Of a stretch of 64,000 nucleotides of DNA, positions 47,091 through 63,729 are shown piece by piece. The notes under the pieces are model-generated. The model had not been told where the DNA came from. It made no database searches and saw only the letters and a program-made list of their open reading frames with translations. The stretch lies in NCBI GenBank assembly GCA_030248195.1, contig JASAND010020162.1:1-64000 (forward strand), in the 5' to 3' direction. The stretch's first letter is position 1. Each line of letters begins with the position of its first letter. Source of the DNA: Trissonchulus latispiculum (Eukaryota; Nematoda; Enoplea; Enoplida; Ironidae). The position numbers and the translations under genes were made by a program.

Positions 47091-47954
47091 AATTTACGTA
47101 ACTTAGCCGTGCAGCCAAAAATCTATTACGTACATAACTGCTTGAATGTTGGATCAACTTAGAAAAATTAAATTAAATTATTTGAAATGTCCTTAAAGTG
47201 CGATTATGAATGCCCGTCCGTCTTCACACTATAAGCATTTGATTTGTGTGGCAGGTGAGAATATTTTTAAAGAAAGATGTGCAAACTGAGCACCACAGGA
47301 GGTTGAACTGGAGTTAACTGAAAAAGAAGAATACGTAGGACAAGTTTCAGGAAGAATAAAGCAAGGAAAGATGGTTTTGATTACATTTACGTAGCTGTGT
47401 ACAAAGCCTGTCCTGATTGTGTAAGCAAGCAGTGTCAGTGTTAATGGTCTGTTTGGTTCGTCTGTCACACGTTTGATTGAATCGGAAGAGGTCTGAGTTT
47501 TTGGCGAATTGCTGACGTCTGGTAGAATTTTAGACCAGACCAGACAGTAGACAAGTGGGTTTGCTCTAGGGATTTTTTCTTGGGGGAACCAAAGTCCGAG
47601 GGTCAAGTGATTTGTAGAAGGGGGACAAAGGTTTTATAAAAATTTCCTAAAAATAGCGCTATTTTTCTAGCATACACTCTAACAGTTGATTTTTATCTCA
47701 AAAATAGGCAGATTTAATGATCCGAAAGGCACAAATCAAGTAAGAATCTCCGGCAGAGCCCGAAAATTTTTGAAGGTTTGGTTCAAAAAACCTAAAGCAG
47801 CAACTAGTATGTCGGTACTGACGACGCCCGCCGAATACTAGTATCAGTCTGGCAGAGTGGTCAGCGAGTGAAAGCACCTAACCTGTATGACTGTGATGCA
47901 GAGAATATATTATGTTTATTATTGGCCTATATGTATGTTCTTATTGGTGACTAT

Positions 47955-48525
47955 CAGAGGTCGGCAAGGTCAAAGTCTGCAGCCTACACCAGTCACGGCT
48001 GTTGCGTAGTCCTTCGTACTTTTTTCCGGGGGGGGGGGGGTAGAAATTTTAGAAACTACTATTCGAATATTATCTCTCGGTATTCGCGAATATAGAATTA
48101 TTCTCGAATTATTCGATATTCGTGCCCATGCTTACTTCGTAGTCCGCGTACGTACTACGCATTAAAAGACTGCGCAGTGCGTAATCCGCGTACTACGCAT
48201 TAAAGACTACGCAGTGCGTAGTCCGCGGCGCGTACTGCGGACTAAATATTGCGGACTAAATATATATTGCGCTGTGCGTAGTCAGTGTACTACGTACTAA
48301 AAAGACTGCGCAATGCGTAATCCGCGTCCTACGGAGAGAAAAGACTTGCACTGCGAAGTCTTTTGCGTCATCGCGCTTCGCGTGCCTTGCGTAGTTGCGT
48401 AGTCTTCATTGGCGGCGCGCGACGGCGCGCTTCGCGCGCCTTGCGTAGTCCTTTGTATTGACTTGCGTAGTGCGTGGGTCCAGCCTACACTGGTGTAGGC
48501 TGAGTGTAGGCTATGCCGACCTGTG
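47955..48525. mobile_element. hAT-type non-autonomous element, TGCGTAGT words
   Basis: The ends are CAGAGGTCGGCA (47955) and the complement of CACAGGTCGGCA (ending 48525), with exact 8-bp duplications GTGACTAT at 47947-47954 and 48526-48533. The CAGAG end and 8-bp duplication indicate hAT. The interior 48120-48475 is an array of TGCGTAGT / ACTACGCA and GCGCAGTGCG words. AGCCTACACC lies subterminally on both sides. The minus-strand open frame is a by-product. Confidence 0.85.
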
Positions 48526-48533
48526 GTGACTAT

Positions 48534-48995
48534 CGTTCTAACATTTTCTCTTTCTTTGTAAGAGCAAAATTTGGTACCGAAAGGGGCATCCTCTGGTTGT
48601 GGGGTGGGCGAATTTTGGGAAGATCGTTTATGCCCCCCCCCCGCCGCTAGAATAAGCCCAGTCGGCGGATCGCTGCACAATCACGCCCCGATTTTTGGTC
48701 GAGTGCACAGGCCTGGACAACAGCTCGACATTTTCTTGACCCAATAGAGAATGGCTGAACTACGTATGAAAAGTATATTATATAATATACGTATATGTAT
48801 ATATATATACAATATATACGTATATATACGTGCTTCAATAAATATTTCTGACTTAAGTCTATGTTAGTTCGGAGGTTTCTCGTTGTCTCCGAAGAAATTA
48901 GAAAAACGGTCGGGCCTGGTCGACAAAACTTTAGTAGTGGGCTGGGCAGGGCCAAAAAAGCCCGCCCCATGCTTATCTCACGGCATGGCCCAAAA

Positions 48996-49044
<49 letters not shown>

Positions 49045-50142
49045 CTGCAAATGTTTGATGCGACACATGGGACGTACTTACGAGCAGAAATCAAAAATAT
49101 AATCCGTGCCTAGAACCAGCATGTTGCGAGCAACAAAAAGTGATATCAAGAAAAAGTTTGATCTTCCTAAAACAGTTCATAAAAAGGTAACCTACTTAAC
49201 GTTTGCCTAAGGGACTGATTTGTGTATGGGAAAGCATGGGATTTGTGAAACTCTGACCAGAAATACCTACATACTTACATATGACAAAACACTGTTTGTG
49301 ACTTAAGCAAAGTTAGGGACTTTGTGAGGAAAGTTCTTCTAGAGTTACAGATATTTCCTTCTCTTTCTCTCTACTACCCGCTGATGACTGACAGTTAGTT
49401 TCCGAGAAGTTTTCCTTGTCAAATGTCAAAAAAAGTATGAATTAAGTTTAAGTCGCATCCGAAATAGAAATTGTTGATTTTGACCAAATATACGTAATAT
49501 ATATAACTTGTAGAAGTTGCGTGGCATGTTCAGATATAGTATCAGCATGAACATTTGCTTTAGACATGCTTTAGGTTGGGCGTCAACTATATATAAAGAC
49601 TTGAAATTTATGACCCGTAATGCCTTAATATTACGTATATAACTTTGCCTTCTAAATTAAGGGAGCGGGTAGCCCCCCCGAAGCCAGACGTAAGGGAAAG
49701 ATTTTATGGTCCTTTAACCCGAAATTTACTCAATTTTTACTTAATTAGCGTTTATTTTAACTTTGATATATACTGTTTCTTAGCAATTCTTTTAATGTTT
49801 TCAAATATTTTTCAGAAAGGATGAGGAACACTAAAAGTGAGAGGCCTAAAGTGGTCTAAAATCGACAAAAATTCAGTAAATTCCCTACATGTAGGACACT
49901 GCTATATATAACTAAGCTAAAAGTGTTCAAAAATCCAGTTTGAGTATGAAAATAACCGATATCAGACCAAATAATTCCGGCGAAGCTTTGGTTTCGGAAA
50001 AGTTTTGGGAAATCGGATCAAATATTCTTAAAGGTTGGCATTTTCTGAGCAGCTCAAGGTGAGTGGGAGTCGCCACAACATTTCCTTCCTCCAGTAGAAA
50101 AAGCCCAGAAATGCTACGTTAATATTTATAGTATATAATGCC
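48534..50142. other. No gene; (AT)n tract
   Basis: AT-rich with TATATA runs at 48780-48830 and 49003-49041. Fragments of the CCGGCGAAG hairpin family occur at about 49976. Frames here lack motifs. Confidence 0.45.
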
Positions 50143-50389
50143 TACAGTTTTGAGAAATCGATGTTCAAAAATTTTTGGTCTATATTCAGTCTGTCAGATG
50201 TCAGCACTCAACATGTCGGAAGTTTATTGCTATTTTTTGCCAATTTTGCTAGTTTCGTAAGCTCTTGTTAATGTACAGATTATAAGCTTTAAAATGATGT
50301 ATAAAGCTCTTTCCAACTCCCAAAATTGCGAAAGTTATAGCGTTTCGAAAAATCACCACAAAAGCACTGCACAAAAGGATACCAGCACC
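50143..50389 (-). mobile_element. Truncated TTAA-family A-like copy
   Basis: It matches the reverse complement of about 39211-39480, ending at CCAGCACC followed by TTAA (50390-50393). The other end is missing. Confidence 0.7.
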
Positions 50390-50393
50390 TTAA

Positions 50394-51362
50394 GTCAACT
50401 TAACCATATATAAGCTCTATTCCACTGAACCCTATTGAGAGCACTGATCTACCCTAGAGAGAGAGTCATGCTATTTGATTGCTGTAATTGCCTAGCAATA
50501 GTTTTTCAAAACTGAAACCATTCAAATTTACTAATGGTATGTACGTGGTTGGCAGGAAGAATTTTCAGCATTCCCCTAGTTCTAGTAAAACGTCGTTGGA
50601 GGAAGCAAATTTTCATCAGATTTGACAGATAGAGCCGATTTAGGCCGAGATTGTTGCAGTCTAGATAGCTCCTAATTGGATAGACTTTTCCCCTCTACCA
50701 CTTTCTCCCTCCCTTGCCTCATAAGAGTATACACTGGCGCCTTTTAACGAATCCCCTCCCCTTCAATGGGGGACTGAGACCCCTGAACCCTCTCCTCGTT
50801 CCTGGGGTTGGTGGTAACTTTTTAAATGAACCAAGGAAGGAAGGAAGAAACCAGCTGCGAATAAACTTTATTTTGGGACGTAAACTGCTGAAAATTGGAT
50901 TTTCTTCTGAGTACGAGTGGGTTGACAAGACGTGCATGCGTAACCTTATGCGATTGTTTTTCTGGTTTGAATATTCGTGGGTTGAATGGATGGTTGTAGA
51001 AAATTTAAGATACGTAGTAGAAACAACAAAGAAAATATTCCAGGACTGTTGTTTCTGAAAATTTAACTCAAAATGTTTCCGGTTTCTTGAGTACCTTTTT
51101 TATTTGAGTTTTGCTATTTATCACTATTATATATCTAGTCCGCATATATACATATATATATATATATACGTATGTGTGTGTGTGTGTGTATATATATAAC
51201 AGGAATTAAATCTCAAGGCTTGGCTGCTTTGTCGTTGGGCACGACAATTCGGAACCGAGATGAATGCTATCATTATGCAACACCAAGGCTTGGAGGAGAC
51301 CCTAACACATGTTATAGAAACAAGTTAGTTTACGCACCATTATTGTGTATTGTTACGTAGTT
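50394..51362. other. No gene recognised
   Basis: A 114-codon frame at 50714-51058 has no recognised motif and no support from splice sites. Short (TG)n/(TA)n tracts lie at 51139-51198. Confidence 0.4.
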
Positions 51363-51607
51363 GTAGGCCGGTTCACACGGGGCAACTTTGAGGCAACCAA
51401 ATCTAGCGGCAACTTTTAAGCAACTTTAGTTGCCAATAAGTTGCTAGCAATTTTATGTTTACACGAAGCAATTTGCTTTCGACTTTAGACTAGGCAACTT
51501 TGAGGCAACAGCCAATGAAATTTCATCGCGCTCAAAATTTTAAACTGGCGCCTTTTTCCAAGTGAACTCCTTCTGTTCTGTTCATTCTTCCGCTAGTAAA
51601 GTTATCT

Positions 51608-54343
51608 ATGGATGGTTTGATTGGACTGTCGCTGCTTGGGGCCTATTTATGCACAGAACCCGCCCAGCCAATTCGCCGAAGGAGAACAAAATGGGTGAAA
51701 AATTGGCTTCTCCGGAGAAATCTGCTTGGTTGCTACAACTCCATACTCCGCGAGTTGTCTATTGAAGATCACGATGGCTACAGAAGGATGATCAGAATGG
51801 ACGTGGCGACATTTGGTGAACTGGTGGCACTCGTCAGACCGTTAATCCAGGGCGAAGATACCGTAATGAGAGAAGCTATACCTGTAGAAGAGAGGCTGGC
51901 TGTTACACTAAAATTTCTTGCTACAGGTACGATTACTTTATATGAACTTGGCTTTAGCTTATTACTTGCTGGCTGGTTTTATACAATACAGTAGACACAA
52001 TACAGTTTTATCAGCAACGCAAAGACACAAACATTTTCAATATAACAATAATGTAGACACAGACAAAAACGTTTGAAAACGTCTTCTTCTTCTTCTTGAA
52101 ACATTTCTTAAAAATTTCAAAGAAGGGGGGGAGGTGCCCCAGGAGGAGGTGGATACAGAGTCTGTAAACTTGAAGCCTGACTGTGAGCCCCCGCATTCTG
52201 GCCCTCGGTAATGCTGGTAGTTGGTGATGGTGAGTAGTACCCAGAATAGCTTGGACTTGGACTTTGAATTGGACTGAATGGACTGTAGTTGTGTTGTATC
52301 TGTAGCTTGTAATTAACCAACACGCGTTGAATCTCCAACATTGCCAATTCGGCTTTGTTGACATCCATCTCTTCCAGGCTACTGGCAACAAATGATCCAA
52401 ACTGCTGAAATCTGGTTTTCCCAGATTTTATCAGTGTCATGGCAGATGACAGAAACTCACGCTTCAAACCAGCATCCGGATCTGCTTCCTGGAAATAAGC
52501 ATTTTTTAATAAGTTTCAATTGAATTTCAATTTAAATTCAATTTCAACAATCAATTGCAACTACTTAATCATCGAAAAAATTCAAATATTAAAACTTCTA
52601 TTTCCGCAGCACTTCTATTTCCGCAGCACTTCTATTTCCACAGCAGACTTCGATTCAGGCAATGCAATCGAAGAAACAGACTAATTTGTATCATAAATGC
52701 AGTGAAATTCTAATTAAATTCAAATTCAAATTAACAACTTTACAAACATGACTTTCGTAACCTGCTTAACCGCTGATCGACGTTTCTTAGCTGTCGATGG
52801 AGTTGTTGCACTGGATTTGTTAGTATCGAATTCAGCAACTAAAGTTTCAGTTTCTTCGCCATCGCCAGTCACATCTACTTCGGTGGAGCGATCCTCCGTC
52901 TGAAATAACAATGAATTGGCAAATCTAAAGGACATAACATTTTACAAAAGTTACGTTCAATCAAAATTTCGTTTTCATGATCGAACCGAAGCTTGACTTT
53001 TGAAATTGACTTGAAAAGCTTGAAATTTTGACTTTACATGTAATACAATAATAATAATTCTACCATCGACAGCAACAAATTCAACAAAATAGTAATGTTT
53101 CAGGCACTGAAACAGAAAGTGAAATCGGTTACAAAAAATTTGTCAATGCTAACTTCTTCGTCCAAATTTGATGCGCTTTTTGCAGGCTTTGGAGAATCTC
53201 GTAGAAACATCAAAGCTGTATAGTGTTCCCATTTCGGAACATAAACGTCATCTGTTCCGGTCCCGCTTTTCTTGGAATCTTCGACTTTTTTGTCTTCTCG
53301 ACGAAAAATTGTCTGGAGATTCTTGAATTTTTCTCTAACAGCGGCTGCTGAAACAAAAACACAAAATTTATATGCAACAAATGTTTGTTAACTTTATTTT
53401 TGTTTCAGGTGAGTCGTTCCAGTCGCTTTCGCATCAGTTTCGAATTTCCAAAAGTGCCCTTTGCGAAATCGTTCCTCAGGTTTGTGATGCCCTTTACCTG
53501 TGCCTCAAAGATGCCTATCTCAAAACACCAACCAAGGAGGAAGATTGGGCTTCTGTAGCCGAACAGTTCTGCAAACTGTGGAACTTTCCAAACTGCATTG
53601 GAGCGCTGGATGGAAAACATATTCAGATTGTGTCACCTAAATATGGCGGCTCCTATTATCGCAACTACAAGGGGACAAACAGCATTGTCCTCTTGGCTCT
53701 CGTTGACGCAGGGCTGAACTTTATTTATATCGACGTTGGCACGAACGGAAGAGCCAGTGACGGCGGGACGTGGAACAAATCGTCACTCAAAAAAGCTATC
53801 GAAGATGGGGCACTCGGCATTCCTACCTCCTGGGCATTGCCTATCAGTGGTGTACAGGTCCCTCCCGTCATTGTTGCAGATGAGGCTTTTGCCTTAAAAC
53901 CTTATCTGATGTGCCCTTTTCCCAGGAAACATCTTGATCAGAGAAAACGAGTGTTTAATTATCGGTTGTCACGGGCTCGCCGTATTGTCGAAAATGGCTT
54001 CGGAATACTGGCGGCCCGGTGGCAAATATTCCGCGCCCCTATCAGGTTGAAACCTGAAAAGGTCCAGAAAATTGTTTTAGCATGTTGTGTACTCCATAAC
54101 CTTCTACGATCTCAGAGCAGAAGCCAACTCGTTTATCTGCCAGATGGTTCTCTTGACTATGAAGACTTGTCGAATGGTCAGGTGGTTCCTGGTTCTTGGC
54201 GGTCTCAAGTTACGTCCGGACTAACTGACTTCCCATTGATGGGAAATTGCCCCAGTGACAATGCCAAAAAAGTCAGGGACAATTTGGCCGACTATTTTTC
54301 TGGCCCAGGATCTGTACCGTGGCAGTGGAATATGACTCATTAA
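51608..54343 (+). CDS. Harbinger (HARBI1-like) DDE transposase
   Basis: Catalyses cut-and-paste transposition in the nucleus with the MADF partner. Two exons, 51608-51926 and 53409-54343, join in phase 1 (FLATG then ESFQSLSHQFRIS), giving 417 residues. The start is the first ATG of the frame. The N-terminal part has the helical block YNSILRELSIEDHDGYRRM and ERLAVTLKFLATG. The catalytic core shows GALDGKHIQI (first Asp), then GTNGRASDGGTW (second Asp) and RRIVENGFGI (Glu), followed by ACCVLHNLLR. No stop or frameshift interrupts it. The 1,482-bp intron contains three exons of the opposite-strand MADF gene. Confidence 0.93.
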
Positions 54344-54571
54344 ACCAGAAATCATTTGTTATTGTACAATAAATATGATGTTTAAAATGTGTAAAGTTAA
54401 AAGTTTCATGAGATTACCTGACGTAGGAGGATCCAAACTAGTGCCAAATTTACTGAGTAGCATCTCACGATTTCCACGCTTGTAGTAATCATGGTGCTTG
54501 CAGTCCCATAAGCATCGATTTGAAGCATAAAAGTCAATAAGTTTTTGTTCCTTTTCGCTAGACCAACTCAT
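52117..54571 (-). CDS. Harbinger-associated MADF/Myb-like DNA-binding protein
   Basis: In studied Harbinger elements the second protein binds the ends and helps nuclear import of the transposase. Exons in transcript order: 54571-54418, 53347-53154, 52899-52762, 52488-52117. Phases agree and the product has 285 residues. The MADF domain spans exons 1-2: MSWSSEKEQKLIDFYASN, LWDCKHHDYYKRGNR, then VREKFKNLQTIFRRE, SGTG and PKWEHYTALMFLRD. Exon 3 is acidic with a basic KKRR cluster. Exon 4 has a helical SSLEEMDVNKAELAMLEIQR segment and a Ser/Pro/Tyr tail ending PPPPGAPPPLL. Exons 2-4 lie inside the transposase intron, and transposase exon 2 lies inside this gene's first intron. Confidence 0.88.
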
Positions 54572-54949
54572 TGTGACGAAGTTGGAAAATAAAACAACTA
54601 CAAAAAACTCAACCGACCACGTAAAAACAACACCGGCCTGCTATGCAGAATTTATATTGATTTTAAAGCCCTATATAGTCTTTGACACTTGCGTATGTGC
54701 GTGGTAGGTTCTGATTGGCTGTTGCTTGAAAGTTGCCAACAAAAGTCGCTACTAGAGCGAGTGAAAAATTCAAGTTGCCTGTGGGTTGCCCTGCCGTTTA
54801 CACCAAGCAATTTGCAAGCAACTTTGAGTTGCTTCAAAGTTGCCTGCAAAAAGTTGCTTGAAAGTTGCCAGTAAATCGCCTCGTGTGAACCGGCTTTACA
54901 CAATTGTAACCAGAATAGTAGGCTCGTATATTGTAGCAACGTTCACAAA

Positions 54950-55400
54950 AAATCAAAACTAGCATTTTTGCAAATGAAGTCTGATCGAAAAACTTTTGGT
55001 ATATACGTATGGAACGGCAATGACCCCCGGTGGAAATTTCATGCCGGTAGCCCTTGTGTAGTCTGAGTACTAAATTTTTGTGATTTTTGTGAACGAATTC
55101 ACAAAACGCACCGACTGATCTGATCTCAGGATGCAGCTAGCCAATTTTTTATGAATAAATACTGCATAGTCTGTAATACTGTATCATATGTAAAAAATTT
55201 CGACCCACAAATTTCTTTTACACAGGCTGAATTTAGAATTTTGGTTCTTGGCCCCTTGATTCTTGATTTCTGGAAGCTAGAAATCCGCGTATTTGGTGTT
55301 CTGTTGCTCTAGTAAGCACAAAACAATTTGGTGGAGCAATTTTGCATCTGGAGTGGTCACGTGACATGACTGGCCAAACATTTTATATACTTCATTCAAG
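54950..55400. repeat. Dispersed repeat R4, copy 2
   Basis: Inverted relative of 46260-46650: GCAAATGAAGTCTGATCGAAA, GCAATGACCCCC, AGCCCTTG, TGCTCTAGTAAGCAC, AACAATTTGG and GTCACGTGA in order. It starts just past the right end of the Harbinger element. Confidence 0.6.
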
Positions 55401-56178
55401 GCCTCTGAAGCTGAAGCCTAAAAACTTGCCTATATTTGGCACTATACTTTTTAGGTAGCTTTTGCCCACATAGGTAATCCTGATCACCCCTTGGGTCCGG
55501 AGGATTCGGACAGGCCCATCGGCCGGACAGTCTGTTAGATGGAGGCTGACGCTGAGATACCTAAAACATGCACTCAGAGGGTTTCGGGGCGCTCAGCTTG
55601 AATTTTGCATTAGTTTTGCCCGGGCGGTTAACCCTGAGGTTTTTTACAAATGTGATAGCGATTTTTCTTTTGGGAAAAATTTTTGGGAAACTGTCCACAA
55701 AGAAATCATCCGTCGGTGGCGAAGCCAGAGGTCATGGCAATGAATGCAGTATATATTGTTGGATGGACAGCTTCGAGTTAGAAGATGTTGCATGCATAGT
55801 ATGGGGTAGCTGCGCGACGCGAAGTCCATTCTGAGTACCAGCAAGAATTTCAATTTTGGACCGGAGTTGTCCGGGGGTAGGACTTTGGGTGGATAGACTA
55901 TTTTGGGCACCCTAACCCCAGTCGGAGAAGTTGGGCCTCGGCAGCCAAACTTACATATGTTAAGGTTGGGACTTGTGGCTATTACAATATAAGAATTTTC
56001 TGGCTGCGGCTCGTTGTTAGCCGTCTAGGTGTGTTTTTCAAATCTTGCCACATACGTAACGTAAATTAAGAAATTGTTTACCTTCCTGGTCCTGATTCTT
56101 TGAAAGCACTTGTTGCACTGAAACACTTTTCTCAGCAGATAAGCAAGAGATGAGTCAAAGTAATATCACTATATACAG

Positions 56179-56240
<62 letters not shown>

Positions 56241-57659
56241 CATATAATATATGTATATGTATAGGTGTTATTGGTATTACTCTTGTAATTGAAATTTAGT
56301 GCGTTGAACAAGTAGTAGTGTGTAAGGCTGTGAACCAACTCAAACCCTGATTATAAAATGAACTGCCTCTCTGAATATTCATGTGCCCGAGGACTGTTCA
56401 GTTTAGAACTGTTTTCTGTTTGAAGTGAACCATTTTAATACGTATATATTCTACGATGTTCTGCGAACAGCAGGTGATAATAATATTCTTAAATGTTTTA
56501 ACCAACTTTTAGTCAGTTACGTGTGTAGTTAGATCTTGTTCGGTGTGGAAACTAATTTTGTGATTGCGTAAGAAAAGAGAGTGTGAGTTGAAATCTCCTA
56601 CCTGAACAGAGTTGAGATTTGTTGAGACTTAATAATGTTATCCGTCACAATAAGTAAATTTAAGTATATGTATGATATTATATTGATAACCACATGACTG
56701 TTGCCAGCGAAGCAGATGATTTTATTGAGGACTGAAAACTGAGCAGAACTGACAGGATTTGACATTAATAAAAATTCATGATGCTGCTGCTGTCCTCCTA
56801 AATAATTAAAATTATAATAAACTCAGCTCGGATTAAAACTTTAATCAGGGAACTGTCTAATTTGTAGAAGTCAAACTATAAAAATGTATATATGTATGTA
56901 ATGAATTTTGATGAGACTATCCTTTCCTCTTGACGCAGTACAGGATTTATTAGAATGATTTGGCACGAAAAAATATCATAATTTTTGAATATATATAACT
57001 TTACAGAAACTTCTGGGAATAAACTAAACTAGATTTACAGATTATATCGCCCGTACAGACAGTTGAAAATAGAAGATGTTGCGAAAAGTGAGAGTTGTAT
57101 GGAAGGTTTTGTTTGACTTTAAATGTTCTTTTTTAGGTTTTATAATTATAATTATTCATTTGCATACTTATGTATATACCTATATGATATATCAGCATAT
57201 ATTTCATATATATAACTAACTGTATTCTGTGCTGCACTCAATTATATATGTATATAAATATACTTTGTATGACTAAAATAGGTATATAATTTCTGTTTTT
57301 AAACTCAAAATAACTATTTTAAGTATATAATTTGTTATGTTAATGTTAATTTGTTATATTAACCAATGCTGGTAAGACTCCTTTCCACGGTTTTTTCTTC
57401 AGCGTGCAGGCACTTTGAAAACGGAGCACTGAAGATGCACTGAAATAAATTGAGTTCTGATTTCGAATCCAGTGTGCACAGATCAACCCACTGGGTAAAA
57501 TTCACTTGTATACACTGCGAAATAAAAGAAATACAACCAAAATACTACATAACTCTTGTTTGATGTTTTTTGGTTTTAGCCACAAACGTAAAATGAAACT
57601 TGACTGACTGATCTGCATTTATTTTTTCTGTACCCTGCTTTCATTCTTTGTTTTTCCAG
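55401..57659. other. No exon recognised; (AT)n tract
   Basis: This should include intron sequence 5' of the PDCD6-like exons. An (AT)n microsatellite lies at about 56180-56237. I looked for the first coding exon, which should end in phase 2 before a GT donor, and could not support one. Confidence 0.45.
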
Positions 57660-61687
<4,028 letters not shown>

Positions 61688-63058
61688 TTCATTACTAAAA
61701 TCTGTTGTCATTTTATTTTGTTTATTCGGATAATCTGAGACAACAATTTTCCATCTTTTCAAGGATTTTACTCTCATATCTATTCTGCACTAACACTTGA
61801 AGATGGGAAAATTTTGGTTTAATTAGAAATAATTTATATAAGTTAAGTTAAGCTGATACTTTTCTAATTAAAGCTAAGGTATTTGATTTTGGCATAAAAA
61901 TACTGAAAGCAGTAGAATAGGAGAACGAATGATGCGTTTCCATTTCGGAGTTTATTCTTAGATTTGTCACTAAACGCTTTGGCTCTGTGTTTTAAATGGT
62001 TTCTATTTTATTTCTTTTATATTGTTCAATCATTGTGCAACTGTGTGGTGACAATTGTTGTATTCCGCCTTGTCTGGTGTAGCCAAATTGGAACGTAGAC
62101 TTTGGGCAATTTGCATAATTATTTAATTGGTGAAGATCTGTTCTATGAAATGTAAAGAGGTTGGGTATATAAAAACCATGTATGTTTGCATTTTAAGTGT
62201 ACAATCGTCAAGCCAAAATTATGTTCTTCTTTTCTTCGTCATTAGTCCATGCTTACTTGGACTTCCTTAAAATTCTGGAGTCAAAGCCAACAGCCAAAAC
62301 TAGAAAAGACAATGAACGGGTGGTGACAATGTGGTTGTGCCACTCATTGAGTATCAAGTTGTGCGTGTCAGTTTCCATTTTCCATAGATAAGCTGGCTCC
62401 ATTCCCCGGAAGAAATCACCGGCTCTGCGACACCAACAGTAATTACAGCAATATCCAGCGGTGGTAAAATATAGCGACTAAAAATTCGCAAAACCGATAT
62501 TTAGCCTGATTTCGTAAATTGCCAAGGAATGTAAAAATTTCTTCCATATTCCTTTGGATTTCATTGATTGGTTTTTTCTTCATTTTCCTGGAGCAGGTTA
62601 GAAGCATATACTGAACCTTCGGGACCCAGGTGTAACTAAAAGATATCCCAGCAAGCGTCTTCACGAATAACAGGCTCATCTAAGACTCATGCCAACTGGT
62701 ATTAGAACTGGTCAGTTGGTTCTACAAGTGGCTATCCTTCGCTCGGGTTGCAGTTTAAGGGCAAATCTATGGAGACGACGTTGATTGAGATCCAAAGAAC
62801 GACACCGTTTCTAACTAGGGTCCCCATGGAAGGCAGAATTTATTTGGTTCGCTGGTCAGGCGCCCAGGAAGCACGTGGTGGGATAATCTTCTAGTAGGAT
62901 CGACCACAGCATAAAGGCGACGCGTCCAACGGGACTTCGGGACATGGATTTTTCTGCTCCTTCATTGATTAGTTCATTTTCTGTATATACTGGTGGTTGA
63001 ATAGTGGTCTCAAGCTGCACCATCTCAAAATTTGTCTCAGGAATAAATTAGTGAAAGT
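61688..63058. other. 3' flank of PDCD6-like gene
   Basis: AT-rich 3' region, probably untranslated at first. Short frames (62197-62391 plus, 62443-62679 minus) have no motif. Confidence 0.4.
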
Positions 63059-63066
63059 ATATACAT

Positions 63067-63593
63067 TAGTGTTGTGCACCGGCCTTGTCTAGACCGGCTG
63101 GCCGGCGGCCGGTGACCGGCCGGCCCAGGTCCAAAGTGGGCGGGGCGGGCGGCCGGCCGGCGACCGCCGGCCGAGAACAGGCCGGCCGGCCGGCCGGTGA
63201 CAGGCCGGCCGGTCAGACACAGGCCGGCCGGCCGGCCGGTGACAATCCGGCCGGTCAAATGTGAGGCAGCCGACCGGCCAGTGACAATTTCTGCAGCTTA
63301 TCGCCTTAAATTTGCTAAAATCTGCCTTGAAAACTATCAAAAATCTTAATTTTTATTTGTATTTTGGATAGTCTGCGAAAAGTGGCACCGGGCGGCCGGC
63401 CGGCCGCTGAAGGCCGGTGCACCGGCCGGTCGGCCGGCCCTTGGTGGTCCGGCGGCCGCCGGCCGGCCGGCCGGTTCTGGGCCGGCGGCCACCGGCCGGC
63501 CAGCCGGCCGGTACAGGCCGGCCGGCCGGCATCGCGAGCTGGGCCGGCCGGCGCCGGCCGGCCCACGAAAAATTGGGCCGGTGAACAACACTA
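63067..63593. mobile_element. hAT-type non-autonomous element, GGCCGGCC words
   Basis: The ends are TAGTGTTGTGCACCGGCC and the complement of TAGTGTTGTTCACCGGCC, with exact 8-bp duplications ATATACAT at 63059-63066 and 63594-63601. This is diagnostic for hAT. Two dense arrays of CCGGCCGG words (63080-63285, 63390-63565) flank an AT-rich core. The Arg/Pro/Gly-rich frames are by-products. No transposase. Confidence 0.9.
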
Positions 63594-63729
63594 ATATACA
63601 TAACTAACTGTTGCGAAAGGGTACAGAAACAGATACAAAAACAATATATATACTTTCTTATCTGGATTGTATCCATCAGTTCGGTATCAGTAGTCTTATT
63701 TCAGAGGGTCCAAGCGCTTCGGAGCACCG

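Larger units (their letters stand above)
51366..54895. mobile_element. PIF/Harbinger transposon, apparently complete
   Basis: The ends are GGCCGGTTCACACG (51366) and the complement of AGCCGGTTCACACG (ending 54895), flanked by GTA and TTA, close to the 3-bp TWA duplication of this superfamily. The word GCAACTTT and its complement AAAGTTGC recur many times inside both ends (51380-51510, 54720-54870). It carries an intact DDE transposase and an intact MADF protein, the two-gene make-up known for Harbinger elements. Confidence 0.92.

Noticed and set aside
47229..47606. Minus-strand 125-codon frame
   Set aside because: Ser/Thr/Pro mixture without motif, splice support or homologue that I recognise.
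50714..51058. Plus-strand 114-codon frame
   Set aside because: Starts in a low-complexity region, lacks any motif and has no matching neighbouring exon.
63037..63676. Arg/Gly/Pro-rich open frames
   Set aside because: By-products of the GGCCGGCC word array of the hAT-type element.
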